Positions 53,187 to 62,015 of a stretch of DNA of 64,000 nucleotides are shown here, in pieces (within the stretch, counting starts at the first letter, position 1; every line of letters starts with the position of its first letter). The stretch is from positions 310,001-374,000 of the forward strand of contig NZ_AP014546.1 of assembly GCF_016592555.1 (NCBI RefSeq). The letters are read 5' to 3'. The stretch is from Neptunomonas japonica JAMM 1380. Its GTDB lineage: Bacteria; Pseudomonadota; Gammaproteobacteria; Pseudomonadales; Balneatricaceae. Below the pieces are notes generated by a model that did not search any database, was not told the DNA's origin, and saw nothing but the letters and a program-made list of their open reading frames with translations. Made by a program: the position numbers and the translations under genes.

Positions 53187-56100
53187 TCAAGTCTTCTTGC
53201 TTCTATGTAAGTGAACATCCAGCTGAGGGAAAGCAATTTCTATATTGTGCTTTTTAAAGCTTTCATCAATTACTTGGTTTATTTCATGTGTGACCGGGAG
53301 CCTATCTGCCATGGTGCTTACAAACAGTCTCAACTCTAAATCGAGTGTGCTGGCACCAAAGGCAGTGAAATATGCGTTAGGCTCAGGGTCTTTAAGAACC
53401 TGAGGGTGTTGGGTGGCTGCATCTAACAAAAGCTTATGCGCAAGTTTTGTATCTGAGCCATAAGCAACACCAACATTGATAACAATGCGTGTAATAGGGT
53501 CGGTAAGAGACCAGTTTATAAGTTGGTCGGTGACAAAGTTTTTATTAGGAATGATAACTTCTTTACGATCCCAGTCGGCGATAGTGGTTGCTCGAATTTG
53601 AATGCGTGTAACAGTACCGGTAAAGCCGCCAATGGTGATGGTGTCGCCAATACGGATTGGCTTTTCAAAAAGAATAATAAGGCCTGAAACGAAGTTGGCA
53701 ACGATCTCTTGCAAACCGAACCCTAGCCCAACCCCCATGGCTGCAATTAACCATTGTAACTTAGACCAGTCGAGCCCTAGCTGAGAGGTCCCTGTTAATA
53801 TGCTAACAACTATTAAAATGTATTTAGTAATGGTTGTTACAGCATAAGTAGTCCCAGGGGATAGGTCTAAGTGGCGCAATACCAACAGTTCTAGTAGCCC
53901 CGGCAAGTTGTAGGCTGCCAGTATGCACAAGGTAATGAGAGCAACGCTGAATAGGACGTTTTTTAAGGTAATCGACTCAGGAATGATCCCGGTTGCCGTT
54001 GTAATCTCGTTGCTCCATAGCACCACATTATCGAGGATATCTAATGTAGGTAGGGCACTTTTCAGGAGAGACCACAGCAGGGCAACAAATACGATTATTG
54101 TCATCGTTTTAAGTAACGTACGCGCTTGATCAGAGATGGATTGTAGGTCGATATAGTTCTCCTCTAAGGGAGGGACTTCTTCATTTTTCTCGCGAGCTTC
54201 TAAAATTTCATTACGACGAGCTTTAGCTCTATCAAATGCTAAATGTCTTTCTTCAATTAACAACCAACGGTTACCCAGCTTGAAAAAGAGGAAGGTGGCA
54301 TAAAAAATACCCGTAAGTACCAGTAATATCAGCATTATTATCGAGCCAGTGAATACATAGCCAAACAACGCCGCGCCAATAATGGCTAAGTGAACACCTA
54401 CTAACCCGGTGAGCCATAATTGTGAGCGTTGCCACCAGTGCGTGCTGTTGGTTGTTTGGTCAATTTGTGGGGATACTTTACGAAGCGCTGCCCAAAAAAT
54501 AGTGACTAGGATGGCTATAGACAGGAAAACTAAGCGGCCAATGCCGGATCTGAGTTCATTAGAGCCTGATTGATCGATGAGCATTAGTAAAACAATTAAG
54601 GGCATGCCCAACCAGTAAAGCGGGTGTATCAGCTTGTGGAGAGTGTTGCAGAGCTTTTGCGGAACAGAAAAGTGCCCTTGAAGTAGCCCGCTTGGTTTGC
54701 GTGCCCATGTTTGCAGTGTCAGGTAAGCCCAAGATAAAGCCGCTACGGTATAGCCAATAAGGTGGAATGATTCAAGGTTCCAAGCATCAATATTTAGCAT
54801 ATTACGCGTTAAGAGCAATAAGGCTGCAGGTATTGGTAATGTGATGATAAGAGGCATCCAGAATAAGCTAAAAGTGTGACTAAAACGGTCACGAACAACA
54901 TTGCCTACTTGCTGAATCCATATTTCGGAATGTTTATTATAATGCCGATAGATGAGCACAGAGAGTAAAGAAAGTAGTACTAACAGAACAATTTTAGGGG
55001 CCCAATGCTTGATAGGCTGCCATAAAGAGGTATTCGGAATAGGGGTTATTAATTCAAAGAAAGGATTAACTCCCTGAGCAATCTCCATTAGCCAGTTATT
55101 GGATATGGGAAGAATACTGGGTATCCAAAGAAGGTGTTGTGATATTAGCTCTCGTCCTAAATTTATCTGTTTGTTAACTTGCTCTTGGATTGAAAGTAGT
55201 TGTGACAGCTCATTAATGCCCTGATTACTGGCTTCTCTGATACGAGTAGAGAGATTGCGTTTATCTTTAAGTAGTTGGTGTAATTGAGCGCTCTCTTTTT
55301 TGTTTAAGGGAAGTGTTTGAGTATCTTCTTGTGAGTCAATATTAAAGAGGGCGCGCGTTACCTCTAAGTTAAGCAGGCGTAATTTATTGATGCTCTCGCG
55401 TGTTTTGTTTGTGGATGTTGGTTGCGATAAGCGCCGTGTGTATTTTCGTAGTTCAACACCTAATGGCTGAGTACTGAGCTCTAACTGCTGTTGGACTGCT
55501 AGGTAGCTTTGGCTGACCATGGTTAATTGTGAATCTAATAAACGGCGCCGCTTTAATGTTGTTTCATTAGAGGCAAGTGTTGATCTTAACTTTTCACTCA
55601 ATGCATGGTTTTCAACTATTTGCTCACTAATGATTGGGTGCTGGGCAGTATTTTCTTTATCAATGCCTAATGTTTGTAATGTCTGCTCTGTTTCAATACG
55701 GCGCTTGGACTGCAGCGTATCTTGTAAAGTATTGATGACATTCTGACTGTGTTTTAAATCTCTGTTGATCTTTTCCAGACTCAAACGATTGAGGTCGTTT
55801 TGCCCTGGTAAGCTTAGAACTTCTAGTTCTAGGGCTTGATTCTTTGCCGCCCTTAGGGAAAATTGCGCGTCATTCCACTCGTTATTATCTTGGCTGTCAT
55901 GGTTAACGGCTGCTTGCTTAAGCTGTACTAACTGTTCACGTAAAAATATTAGTTTTTGATCACTTTGATTAATTTGTTGTTGCAGGTGTTCCCGGCTCTT
56001 TTCAAACTCAAGAAAAGAGGCCTTCTCAAGTGTGAGTAGCTGCTCTAGCTCAGGTACCGTTTTTTCAGCGAGAGACTTAAGCTGACTGTCATTGGCTTTT

Positions 56101-56384
56101 TCTTGAAGTGTTTTTTGTAAGCTTTTAATGGCATTAGGCTGTCTTTCAAGCATTGCTCTAAGCTGAAGAGATGTCTGCTCTAGTTGAACTGCTTCTTGGT
56201 AAGCTGAGAGAATCTGTTGGTACGTTTCTTTTTGCAGCTGAATTACGGGGTTGTTTTCATCAATGGGGAGCTGTTCTAGTTTTTGTTGGTACAGAGTGGC
56301 TGACTCTTGATTAGAGGCAAAGACGAGAAAGCTTATACAGAGGGCAAAGCAGAGAAATATCCAACGACTAATAAAAGTGGTCAT
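53187..56384 (-). CDS. Large MscS-family mechanosensitive channel (MscK/MscM-type)
   Basis: A 1065-residue inner membrane protein. A signal peptide (about 1-23) precedes a long periplasmic region rich in coiled coil (30-420, the MscS porin region). About eleven membrane helices lie between 460 and 880, and the C-terminal MscS pore and beta domain begins at GLGFGLQEIVANFVSGLIILFEKPIRIGDTITIGGFTGTV. FVTDQLINWSLTDP and the vestibule end FPQLDVHL follow. Such channels release osmolytes on hypo-osmotic shock. Gating ions cannot be inferred. Confidence 0.93.
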   Translation of the reverse strand: MTTFISRWIFLCFALCISFLVFASNQESATLYQQKLEQLPIDENNPVIQLQKETYQQILSAYQEAVQLEQTSLQLRAMLERQPNAIKSLQKTLQEKANDSQLKSLAEKTVPELEQLLTLEKASFLEFEKSREHLQQQINQSDQKLIFLREQLVQLKQAAVNHDSQDNNEWNDAQFSLRAAKNQALELEVLSLPGQNDLNRLSLEKINRDLKHSQNVINTLQDTLQSKRRIETEQTLQTLGIDKENTAQHPIISEQIVENHALSEKLRSTLASNETTLKRRRLLDSQLTMVSQSYLAVQQQLELSTQPLGVELRKYTRRLSQPTSTNKTRESINKLRLLNLEVTRALFNIDSQEDTQTLPLNKKESAQLHQLLKDKRNLSTRIREASNQGINELSQLLSIQEQVNKQINLGRELISQHLLWIPSILPISNNWLMEIAQGVNPFFELITPIPNTSLWQPIKHWAPKIVLLVLLSLLSVLIYRHYNKHSEIWIQQVGNVVRDRFSHTFSLFWMPLIITLPIPAALLLLTRNMLNIDAWNLESFHLIGYTVAALSWAYLTLQTWARKPSGLLQGHFSVPQKLCNTLHKLIHPLYWLGMPLIVLLMLIDQSGSNELRSGIGRLVFLSIAILVTIFWAALRKVSPQIDQTTNSTHWWQRSQLWLTGLVGVHLAIIGAALFGYVFTGSIIMLILLVLTGIFYATFLFFKLGNRWLLIEERHLAFDRAKARRNEILEAREKNEEVPPLEENYIDLQSISDQARTLLKTMTIIVFVALLWSLLKSALPTLDILDNVVLWSNEITTATGIIPESITLKNVLFSVALITLCILAAYNLPGLLELLVLRHLDLSPGTTYAVTTITKYILIVVSILTGTSQLGLDWSKLQWLIAAMGVGLGFGLQEIVANFVSGLIILFEKPIRIGDTITIGGFTGTVTRIQIRATTIADWDRKEVIIPNKNFVTDQLINWSLTDPITRIVINVGVAYGSDTKLAHKLLLDAATQHPQVLKDPEPNAYFTAFGASTLDLELRLFVSTMADRLPVTHEINQVIDESFKKHNIEIAFPQLDVHLHRSKKT

Positions 56385-56460
56385 ACAGCCTCAGAAAATT
56401 GATAAGACATTGATGATGGATTATAAACAATAGTTATACAGACTTATTATTTTGGAAATA

Positions 56461-57432
56461 GTGCCATTGTACAAGAGTAGCAGTACGCAAGACTTAGATG
56501 TTGTAGCGCTTCGTCAATCATTATCAGACTTTCAGCACGCTGAGGCATTTCAGTCGAGTGAATTGTGGATACCTTATCTGAAAATGTACAAGCTCGCGCC
56601 ATTGCTGGAACAGTATCGGCTACGCTTAGGTGTTGTGTCGTGTGAAGCATATGAGTTAGTGGTACAGCATTATATGCAAGCTACTGCGAGTCGTGGCACC
56701 GTCATTTTAGTTCATGGTTATATGGATCATGTTGGCTTATATAGTCAGTTAATAAGTGAGATGTTAGGGCAGGGTTGGAATGTACTTTGTTATGACCTGC
56801 CTGGCCATGGTCTCTCTAACGGTGATAGTTATGCGATTGATCATTTTTCACGTTACGCAGAGCAACTAGAGGGTATTTTACAGCAAAGTGTATTTGACAA
56901 GCCTTGTGTCATGGTCGGGCAAAGTACCGGCGGGGCTATTGTTCTTGCACATCAAAAGTTATTTGCGAGTAAGCAGGCAATAGATCCGATAACACAGCGA
57001 ATTTTACTAGCCCCGCTTATTAGACCTGTTCAGTATCATGCTATTTATTGGAAGTACGCTGTATTGCGTTTTCTCTTAAAGCGTATCAGGCGTTTTCATT
57101 CTAAAAACTCTCATAGTGAGGATTTCCTGCGTTTTATTCGTTCTCAAGACCCTTTGCAGAAGCAGTGGGTGGCGGTTAATTGGGTTGGCGCTATGTTGGA
57201 ATGGGTCGATTTAATAGAAAGCAGCGAGCCTCAATCAATAGCGATAACCCTGATACAAGGAACGGATGATGGCACTGTCGATTGGCAGCATAATCTAGCT
57301 GTATTGCAACGATTATTTCCTGATATAGACGTGGAGCTAGTTGAGGACGGACGACACCATTTGGCGAATGAAGGGTTGCCGTGGCGGCAGCAAGTGTTTG
57401 ATAAAATCAGTGAAGTATTAATGCGTTTATGA
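56461..57432 (+). CDS. Alpha/beta hydrolase (serine hydrolase / lysophospholipase-like)
   Basis: A 323-residue alpha/beta hydrolase. Seen: GTVILVHGYMDHVGLYSQLI with the oxyanion region near residue 77, YDLPGHGLSNGD, the nucleophile GQSTGGA near 158, and TLIQGTDDGTVDW with the acid and GRHHLANE with the His near the end. Monoglyceride lipase-like proteins share this pattern; substrate unknown. The start is uncertain: GTG at 56461 with GGAA upstream is chosen, and a TTG at 56452 is possible. Confidence 0.85.
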   Translation: MPLYKSSSTQDLDVVALRQSLSDFQHAEAFQSSELWIPYLKMYKLAPLLEQYRLRLGVVSCEAYELVVQHYMQATASRGTVILVHGYMDHVGLYSQLISEMLGQGWNVLCYDLPGHGLSNGDSYAIDHFSRYAEQLEGILQQSVFDKPCVMVGQSTGGAIVLAHQKLFASKQAIDPITQRILLAPLIRPVQYHAIYWKYAVLRFLLKRIRRFHSKNSHSEDFLRFIRSQDPLQKQWVAVNWVGAMLEWVDLIESSEPQSIAITLIQGTDDGTVDWQHNLAVLQRLFPDIDVELVEDGRHHLANEGLPWRQQVFDKISEVLMRL

Positions 57433-57461
57433 CAATAAAGAACATAATTAAGGGGTGCTAT

Positions 57462-57490
57462 AAAAAACAGCTTCAAAAGAAGCTGTTTTT
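57462..57490. terminator. Bidirectional terminator between the hydrolase gene and serA
   Basis: Perfect stem AAAAACAGCTTC/GAAGCTGTTTTT with an AAAA loop. The genes converge on it. Confidence 0.92.
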
Positions 57491-57521
57491 ATTTAAATGA
57501 TCATCGCGCGATGTTTGATGT

Positions 57522-58754
57522 TTAGAACAAACGACGGCAGCGAATAGTCCCTTCAATCTCAAGCAGCTTTTGTAGTGCGACAACTGAGCAATCAGCATCA
57601 ACATCAATAACTACGTAGCCAACTTTATCGTTGGTTTGTAGGTACTGACCAGAGATGTTGATGTTGTTCTCAGAAAGAATGCTGTTGATGTTAGATAGTA
57701 CGCCCGGCACATTGCGGTGAACGTGCAATAAGCGGTGAACATTTGGGTGCTCTGGTAGTGCTACTTCAGGGAAGTTAACAGAAGTAATAGAAGAGCCGTT
57801 ATCACTGTACTTAACAAGCTTTTCAGCGACTTCGTAACCGATGTTTTCCTGTGCTTCCATCGTAGAGCCACCGACGTGAGGTGTCAGGATGACATTATCA
57901 AATTCGCGCAATGGAGAAATAAATTCATCATTGTTTGAGCGAGGCTCTACAGGGAACACATCAATAGCCGCTCCATGTAGTTTTCCGGCGCTTAGTGCGT
58001 CGCATAAATCATCAATGACCACAGTCGTACCGCGCGCCGCATTGATGAAGATTGAGCCGTTTTTCATCTGCTCAAACTGTGCTGCAGCCATCATATCTTT
58101 AGTCGATGCAGTCTCAGGCACATGTAAAGTAATAATGTCACACGTACGTAACAGCTCGTTTAGGTCTGCTGTTTGTTTCGCGTTCCCTAAGGCCAGTTTA
58201 TTTACAACGTCATGGAAGTAAACTTCCATGCCTAGGCTTTCTGCTAAAACACTCAGCTGAGAACCAATACTGCCATAACCTACGATACCGAGTTTTTTGC
58301 CACGAATTTCGTAAGAGTTAACAGCAGATTTTTGCCAAATACCGCGGTGAGCTTTAGCGCTTTTTTCTGCCACGCCGCGAAGCAAGATGATCGCTTCAGC
58401 CAGCACCAACTCAGCAACTGAGCGAGTGTTAGAGTATGGCGCATTAAATACTGCAACCCCTTGGCGCGTTGCCGCTTCAAGGTTTACTTGGTTAGTACCA
58501 ATACAGAAGCAGCCTACTGCGACTAGCTTTGATGCGGCTTCAAATACTTTTTCAGTGAGCTGCGTGCGCGAGCGCAGTCCGATAAAGTGAACATCCGCTA
58601 CACGCTCTAATAATTCCTCTTCCGGTAAGGAGCCGGTGTGAAATTCAATGTTGGTGTAGCCTTGTGAATTAAGCGTGTCGATAGCGGACTGATGTACGCC
58701 TTCCAACAACAGAATTTTGATTTTGCTCTTATCCAGGGATGTAACTTTGCTCAT
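57522..58754 (-). CDS. serA: D-3-phosphoglycerate dehydrogenase SerA
   Basis: A 410-residue enzyme oxidising 3-phosphoglycerate, the first step of serine synthesis. Domains: substrate-binding ends, the NAD Rossmann motif LGIVGYGSIGSQLSVLAESLGM near residue 155, the catalytic Arg in NAARGTTVVIDDL and the His in LTPHVGGST near 290, and a C-terminal ACT domain (about 335-410, HRNVPGVLSNINSILSENNINI) that binds serine as feedback inhibitor. Length and form match the E. coli type. The ATG at 58754 is chosen over an in-frame TTG 9 bases upstream. Confidence 0.97.
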   Translation of the reverse strand: MSKVTSLDKSKIKILLLEGVHQSAIDTLNSQGYTNIEFHTGSLPEEELLERVADVHFIGLRSRTQLTEKVFEAASKLVAVGCFCIGTNQVNLEAATRQGVAVFNAPYSNTRSVAELVLAEAIILLRGVAEKSAKAHRGIWQKSAVNSYEIRGKKLGIVGYGSIGSQLSVLAESLGMEVYFHDVVNKLALGNAKQTADLNELLRTCDIITLHVPETASTKDMMAAAQFEQMKNGSIFINAARGTTVVIDDLCDALSAGKLHGAAIDVFPVEPRSNNDEFISPLREFDNVILTPHVGGSTMEAQENIGYEVAEKLVKYSDNGSSITSVNFPEVALPEHPNVHRLLHVHRNVPGVLSNINSILSENNINISGQYLQTNDKVGYVVIDVDADCSVVALQKLLEIEGTIRCRRLF

Positions 58755-58943
58755 CTTCTGCAACTCTTTTGTAGTGGTCAGAAAAAATGTCGATTGTCTC
58801 GACTGCGTGAAAGCCGGCTATATTACCACACAGACAGATGAAAGGGATTGCATCCAAAGAGTGAATTTAAGGAAATATATTCATTATGAGTTGAGCCAAT
58901 TTGCTGCACAGGCACAAAACCTACGCAGCGAAAGCTAACAGGG

Positions 58944-59225
58944 TTAGCTATAGAAGCAAAGGTAGGCACTCGCTTGTGTAACTTTTAGTTGGAATTTTTG
59001 ATTAGCATCGACATTAAATTCCGTACCGGCAGGGTAACTAACATAATCAGCAGAGCCGGGTAATTTAGCAATTAGTTCGCCGCTTACTACTTTCATCAAC
59101 TCTTTCTGGCTGGTGCCAAACTCATATTCTCCAGGAGCCATCACTCCCGTCGATACTTGACCTTCACTGTTTTCAAAACCGATCGATTTTACGTTTCCAT
59201 CGAAATATTCATTTACGTTCAGCAT
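58944..59225 (-). CDS. ppnP: Pyrimidine/purine nucleoside phosphorylase PpnP (DUF1255)
   Basis: A 93-residue cupin-like protein with the PpnP pattern: [20 protein letters not shown] at the start, [25 protein letters not shown], and the [18 protein letters not shown] segment. PpnP phosphorolyses several nucleosides for salvage. The ATG at 59225 is chosen because AAGGAG lies about 7 bases upstream. It is separated from serA by 189 bases (58755-58943) in which I see nothing. Confidence 0.93.
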   Translation of the reverse strand: MLNVNEYFDGNVKSIGFENSEGQVSTGVMAPGEYEFGTSQKELMKVVSGELIAKLPGSADYVSYPAGTEFNVDANQKFQLKVTQASAYLCFYS

Positions 59226-59257
59226 AAGGTTCTCCTTACAATTGTCAAAGCGCTGCA

Positions 59258-60154
59258 TCATAGAGCTTGATTGGCCTTTTGGCTACTTTGATAATCTAGC
59301 ACGAAGCCAACAAATGCTTGATTGGCTTTTGATAGATAGCGATCTTTACTCCAAGCAATTGAAAGGTCTAACCAAACGGGGTGATGAAATGGCAGTGCGA
59401 CCAGGTTGTCATCTTCTTCAATCACCATGCCTAGCAAAGTCGATATGCCAAAGCCTTGTTTAACAATTGATTTTATTAATGGAATGAGGTTGGTTTCAAA
59501 GCCTATATTGGGTTGTGCGCCTACCTGTTTTGCAAGCCGGTCGACAACTTTACGATGAAAGTAATCTTCTTTAAACATGACCAGCTCTTCAGAAAAAAAG
59601 TCTTCGTAAGTGACAGATTGTTGCGTTGCAAAAGTGTGATCTTTATCCACAGTGACAAGCATCTGTTCTTGTAAGAATAGTTCGGTATGTAGTGTCTCAG
59701 GTACAAATTCAGAGACGATCACTCCTAAATCTAACTCACCATGTTCAACCATTTGTTGTAGTTGCCAAGTGCCTGCCTCGATCACTTCAAGATTGAGGTT
59801 TGGATGGCGATGTTTAAAAGCCATCAGAATAGGTGGGAAGTAGTAGGATCCCAGCATGCTGGGAATCCCTACACGTACACACCCTTGTGTGAGCCCTTTT
59901 AGTTCGTGCATTTCTAACTCGGCATCGGCAAAGTTTTTCAAAATGGTTTTAGCGTGAATCAGTAAGCGCTTACCTTCGTCGGTAAGCCTTATTTTTCGGT
60001 CACTTCGATGAAAAAGTTTGAGATCGAGTTCTTGTTCTAATTTTTGGATAGACATACTGATAGCGGGTTGAGCCACATGTAAAACTTCAGCGGCTTTAGA
60101 AAAGCTTTGTTGATTGGCGACTTCGGTAAAATAGTGCAGCTGTTTGTTATTCAT
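59258..60154 (-). CDS. LysR family transcriptional regulator
   Basis: A 298-residue regulator with the helix-turn-helix [37 protein letters not shown] (residues 7-44) and a periplasmic-binding-like effector domain from about 90. It is divergent from an MFS transporter gene, a frequent control arrangement. The region between contains an ATCAGT/ACTGAT inverted repeat. Effector unknown. Confidence 0.93.
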   Translation of the reverse strand: MNNKQLHYFTEVANQQSFSKAAEVLHVAQPAISMSIQKLEQELDLKLFHRSDRKIRLTDEGKRLLIHAKTILKNFADAELEMHELKGLTQGCVRVGIPSMLGSYYFPPILMAFKHRHPNLNLEVIEAGTWQLQQMVEHGELDLGVIVSEFVPETLHTELFLQEQMLVTVDKDHTFATQQSVTYEDFFSEELVMFKEDYFHRKVVDRLAKQVGAQPNIGFETNLIPLIKSIVKQGFGISTLLGMVIEEDDNLVALPFHHPVWLDLSIAWSKDRYLSKANQAFVGFVLDYQSSQKANQAL

Positions 60155-60167
60155 ATCAATATTATTT

Positions 60168-60200
60168 ATCAGTTATATAAAATCTATATATTTTACTGAT
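60168..60200. promoter_or_regulatory. Inverted repeat in the LysR-MFS divergent region
   Basis: ATCAGT (60168-60173) and ACTGAT (60195-60200) are exact inverse complements, 21 bases apart, enclosing an AT-rich core. This is a plausible LysR binding site in the 127-base divergent spacer. Confidence 0.45.
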
Positions 60201-60281
60201 TTTCAAGTGTTGCGTATTGTTATTCAGTAATTAGTTTTTGTGCCGTGTTAGATATTGTCCTTCTAGGGCTGGGAGTAAATA

Positions 60282-61481
60282 GTGATTGATGCAGGAACAG
60301 CTTCGTTTTGGCGAGCCACGATAGCGCTTTGTCTTGGATCATTTATGATTTTTGCCAATGTTTATGTGACTCAGCCGCTTCTGCCGTTACTGATGGAGAG
60401 TTTTCAATTGTCTGAGCTTGAGGCAAGTTGGAGCTTCACCATCACGACGCTGACTCTAGGGTTTTCTTTATTAGTTTATGGGCCCTTATCTGACGCGTTG
60501 GGACGAAAAAATATTATGTTGGCCAGTATGGCTGGTGTGGTATTGATGACTTATCTTCTATCACAAACGCAGAGCTATTCAATGCTACTGTTATTTCGCG
60601 GCTTGCAGGGGGTGTTTTTAGGAGGTTTGCCTGCTATTGCTATAGCCTACATGAGTGATGAGTTTAAGCATAAAGCAATGATTTTAGCGGTAGGCTTCTA
60701 TATCAGCGGTAATTCGATCGGAGGTATCGGCGGACGTTTAATCGGAGGGTTCGTCGGTGAGTGGTTAGGGTGGTCTGAGGTATTTTGGGTTATGACACTT
60801 ATCAGCTTTATCCTGTTGGCTTTGTTTGCGGTGCTATTGCCCGCTTCAAATTATTTTATTGCTAAGAGTCTAAAGCCGCACAGCATGCTGGAGCAGTCAC
60901 TAGCTCACATAAAGAACCCGTTATTGTTGTTAGCTTATTTAATTGGTGGACTTAATTTCTTTATTTTTATTAATCAGTACAGCTTTATTACTTTTTTGTT
61001 GTCTGATGCTCCGTACAATTTGCCGCCTTCGTGGTTAGGACTGCTATTTCTGACCTATTTGAGTGGTACCGTAGGGTCTGCTTTATCTGGGCGTATAGCG
61101 CAGTGGGTGCCGCAGCCTGTTTGTATGATTATTGGCATAGTGCTTTTAATGTGTGGTTCTCTTGTGACCTTGGTGCCTAGTATTTGGGCAATAATTTTGG
61201 GTTTTTTAGTGAGTGCCTTTGGGTTTTTCTTTGCGCATTCGACCGCTAGTAGCTGGGTTAGTCATCATGCTCGTGAGGCTAAAGCCAGTGCCTCGTCTCT
61301 GTATCTACTGTTTTACTATCTAGGCGCAAGCACGGGAGGTTTTTACCTTCAACCGTTTTGGCAGTGGAGCGGTTGGTCAGGTGTGGTGCTCGGTTCAATC
61401 TTAGTACTTACAGCAACATTATTAACGGCGGTGGCTTTGTATAAAATAAGCTATCACAAGACACTAGAGCTTGCCGTTTGA
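60282..61481 (+). CDS. MFS transporter (YnfM/arabinose efflux-like)
   Basis: A 399-residue protein with twelve predicted membrane helices. Motif A appears as YGPLSDALGRKNIMLASM near residue 65; LFRGLQGVFLGGLPAIAIAY and GFYISGNSIGGIGGRLIGG fit the YnfM-type efflux group. Substrate unknown. The GTG at 60282 has GGGAG about 7 bases upstream. Its 3' end overlaps the convergent ogt gene by 18 bases. The divergent LysR gene probably regulates it. Confidence 0.9.
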   Translation: MIDAGTASFWRATIALCLGSFMIFANVYVTQPLLPLLMESFQLSELEASWSFTITTLTLGFSLLVYGPLSDALGRKNIMLASMAGVVLMTYLLSQTQSYSMLLLFRGLQGVFLGGLPAIAIAYMSDEFKHKAMILAVGFYISGNSIGGIGGRLIGGFVGEWLGWSEVFWVMTLISFILLALFAVLLPASNYFIAKSLKPHSMLEQSLAHIKNPLLLLAYLIGGLNFFIFINQYSFITFLLSDAPYNLPPSWLGLLFLTYLSGTVGSALSGRIAQWVPQPVCMIIGIVLLMCGSLVTLVPSIWAIILGFLVSAFGFFFAHSTASSWVSHHAREAKASASSLYLLFYYLGASTGGFYLQPFWQWSGWSGVVLGSILVLTATLLTAVALYKISYHKTLELAV

Positions 61482-61955
61482 GGCCGCTTCCAAATCTAAT
61501 AGGTAACGCTTCATATCAAGGCCTCCTGCAAACCCGGTTAGGTTTCCGTTTTTTCCAACGACGCGATGGCAGGGAATGATAATAATGAGAGGGTTTTTTC
61601 CTATCGCAGCGGCGACTGCTCTCGTCGATTTTGGCTGTCCTAAGCTGTTGGCCAGTTGTTGGTAGTAGCGTGTTTGGCCGGCAGGAATTTGTAGCAAGGC
61701 TTGCCATACGCTTTGTTGAAATGCGGTTCCCTTCGGCTGTAAAGCTAAGTCGAATGGAATATTGGCGTTTACTGCAAAGCGTTCCAACTGCTGTTTAAGT
61801 TGAACAAAGATAGCCTCATCAGAGGCTTCGTTCCATTGTGCGCTAATCTCAGGCTGGTATTTTTGTCCTATTTTATAACAGCCAGTAAGTTGCTGTTTTT
61901 CTGCGGTTGCTAACATCTCACCGAAGGGGCTTGTCCATGTGCAGTAGGTAATCAT
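61464..61955 (-). CDS. ogt: Methylated-DNA--protein-cysteine methyltransferase Ogt
   Basis: A 163-residue suicide DNA repair protein removing methyl groups from O6-methylguanine. The DNA-binding domain holds GTAFQQSVWQALLQIPAGQTRYYQQLA, and the active-site loop is IIPCHRVVGKNGNLTGFAGGL with the acceptor Cys. The ATG at 61955 has AGGAG upstream. It follows the Ada-AlkA gene by 60 bases in the same direction, so alkylation repair functions are grouped. Confidence 0.96.
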   Translation of the reverse strand: MITYCTWTSPFGEMLATAEKQQLTGCYKIGQKYQPEISAQWNEASDEAIFVQLKQQLERFAVNANIPFDLALQPKGTAFQQSVWQALLQIPAGQTRYYQQLANSLGQPKSTRAVAAAIGKNPLIIIIPCHRVVGKNGNLTGFAGGLDMKRYLLDLEAASNGKL

Positions 61956-62015
61956 GCTTTTAACTCCTAGGTAAGCGTTGTTTTTTGGCAGCACGCTGCT
62001 GAGTTCTGGATCGGT

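Noticed and set aside
56447..56650. Minus-strand open frame of 67 codons
   Set aside because: It is antisense to the hydrolase start, with no plausible start signal or family.
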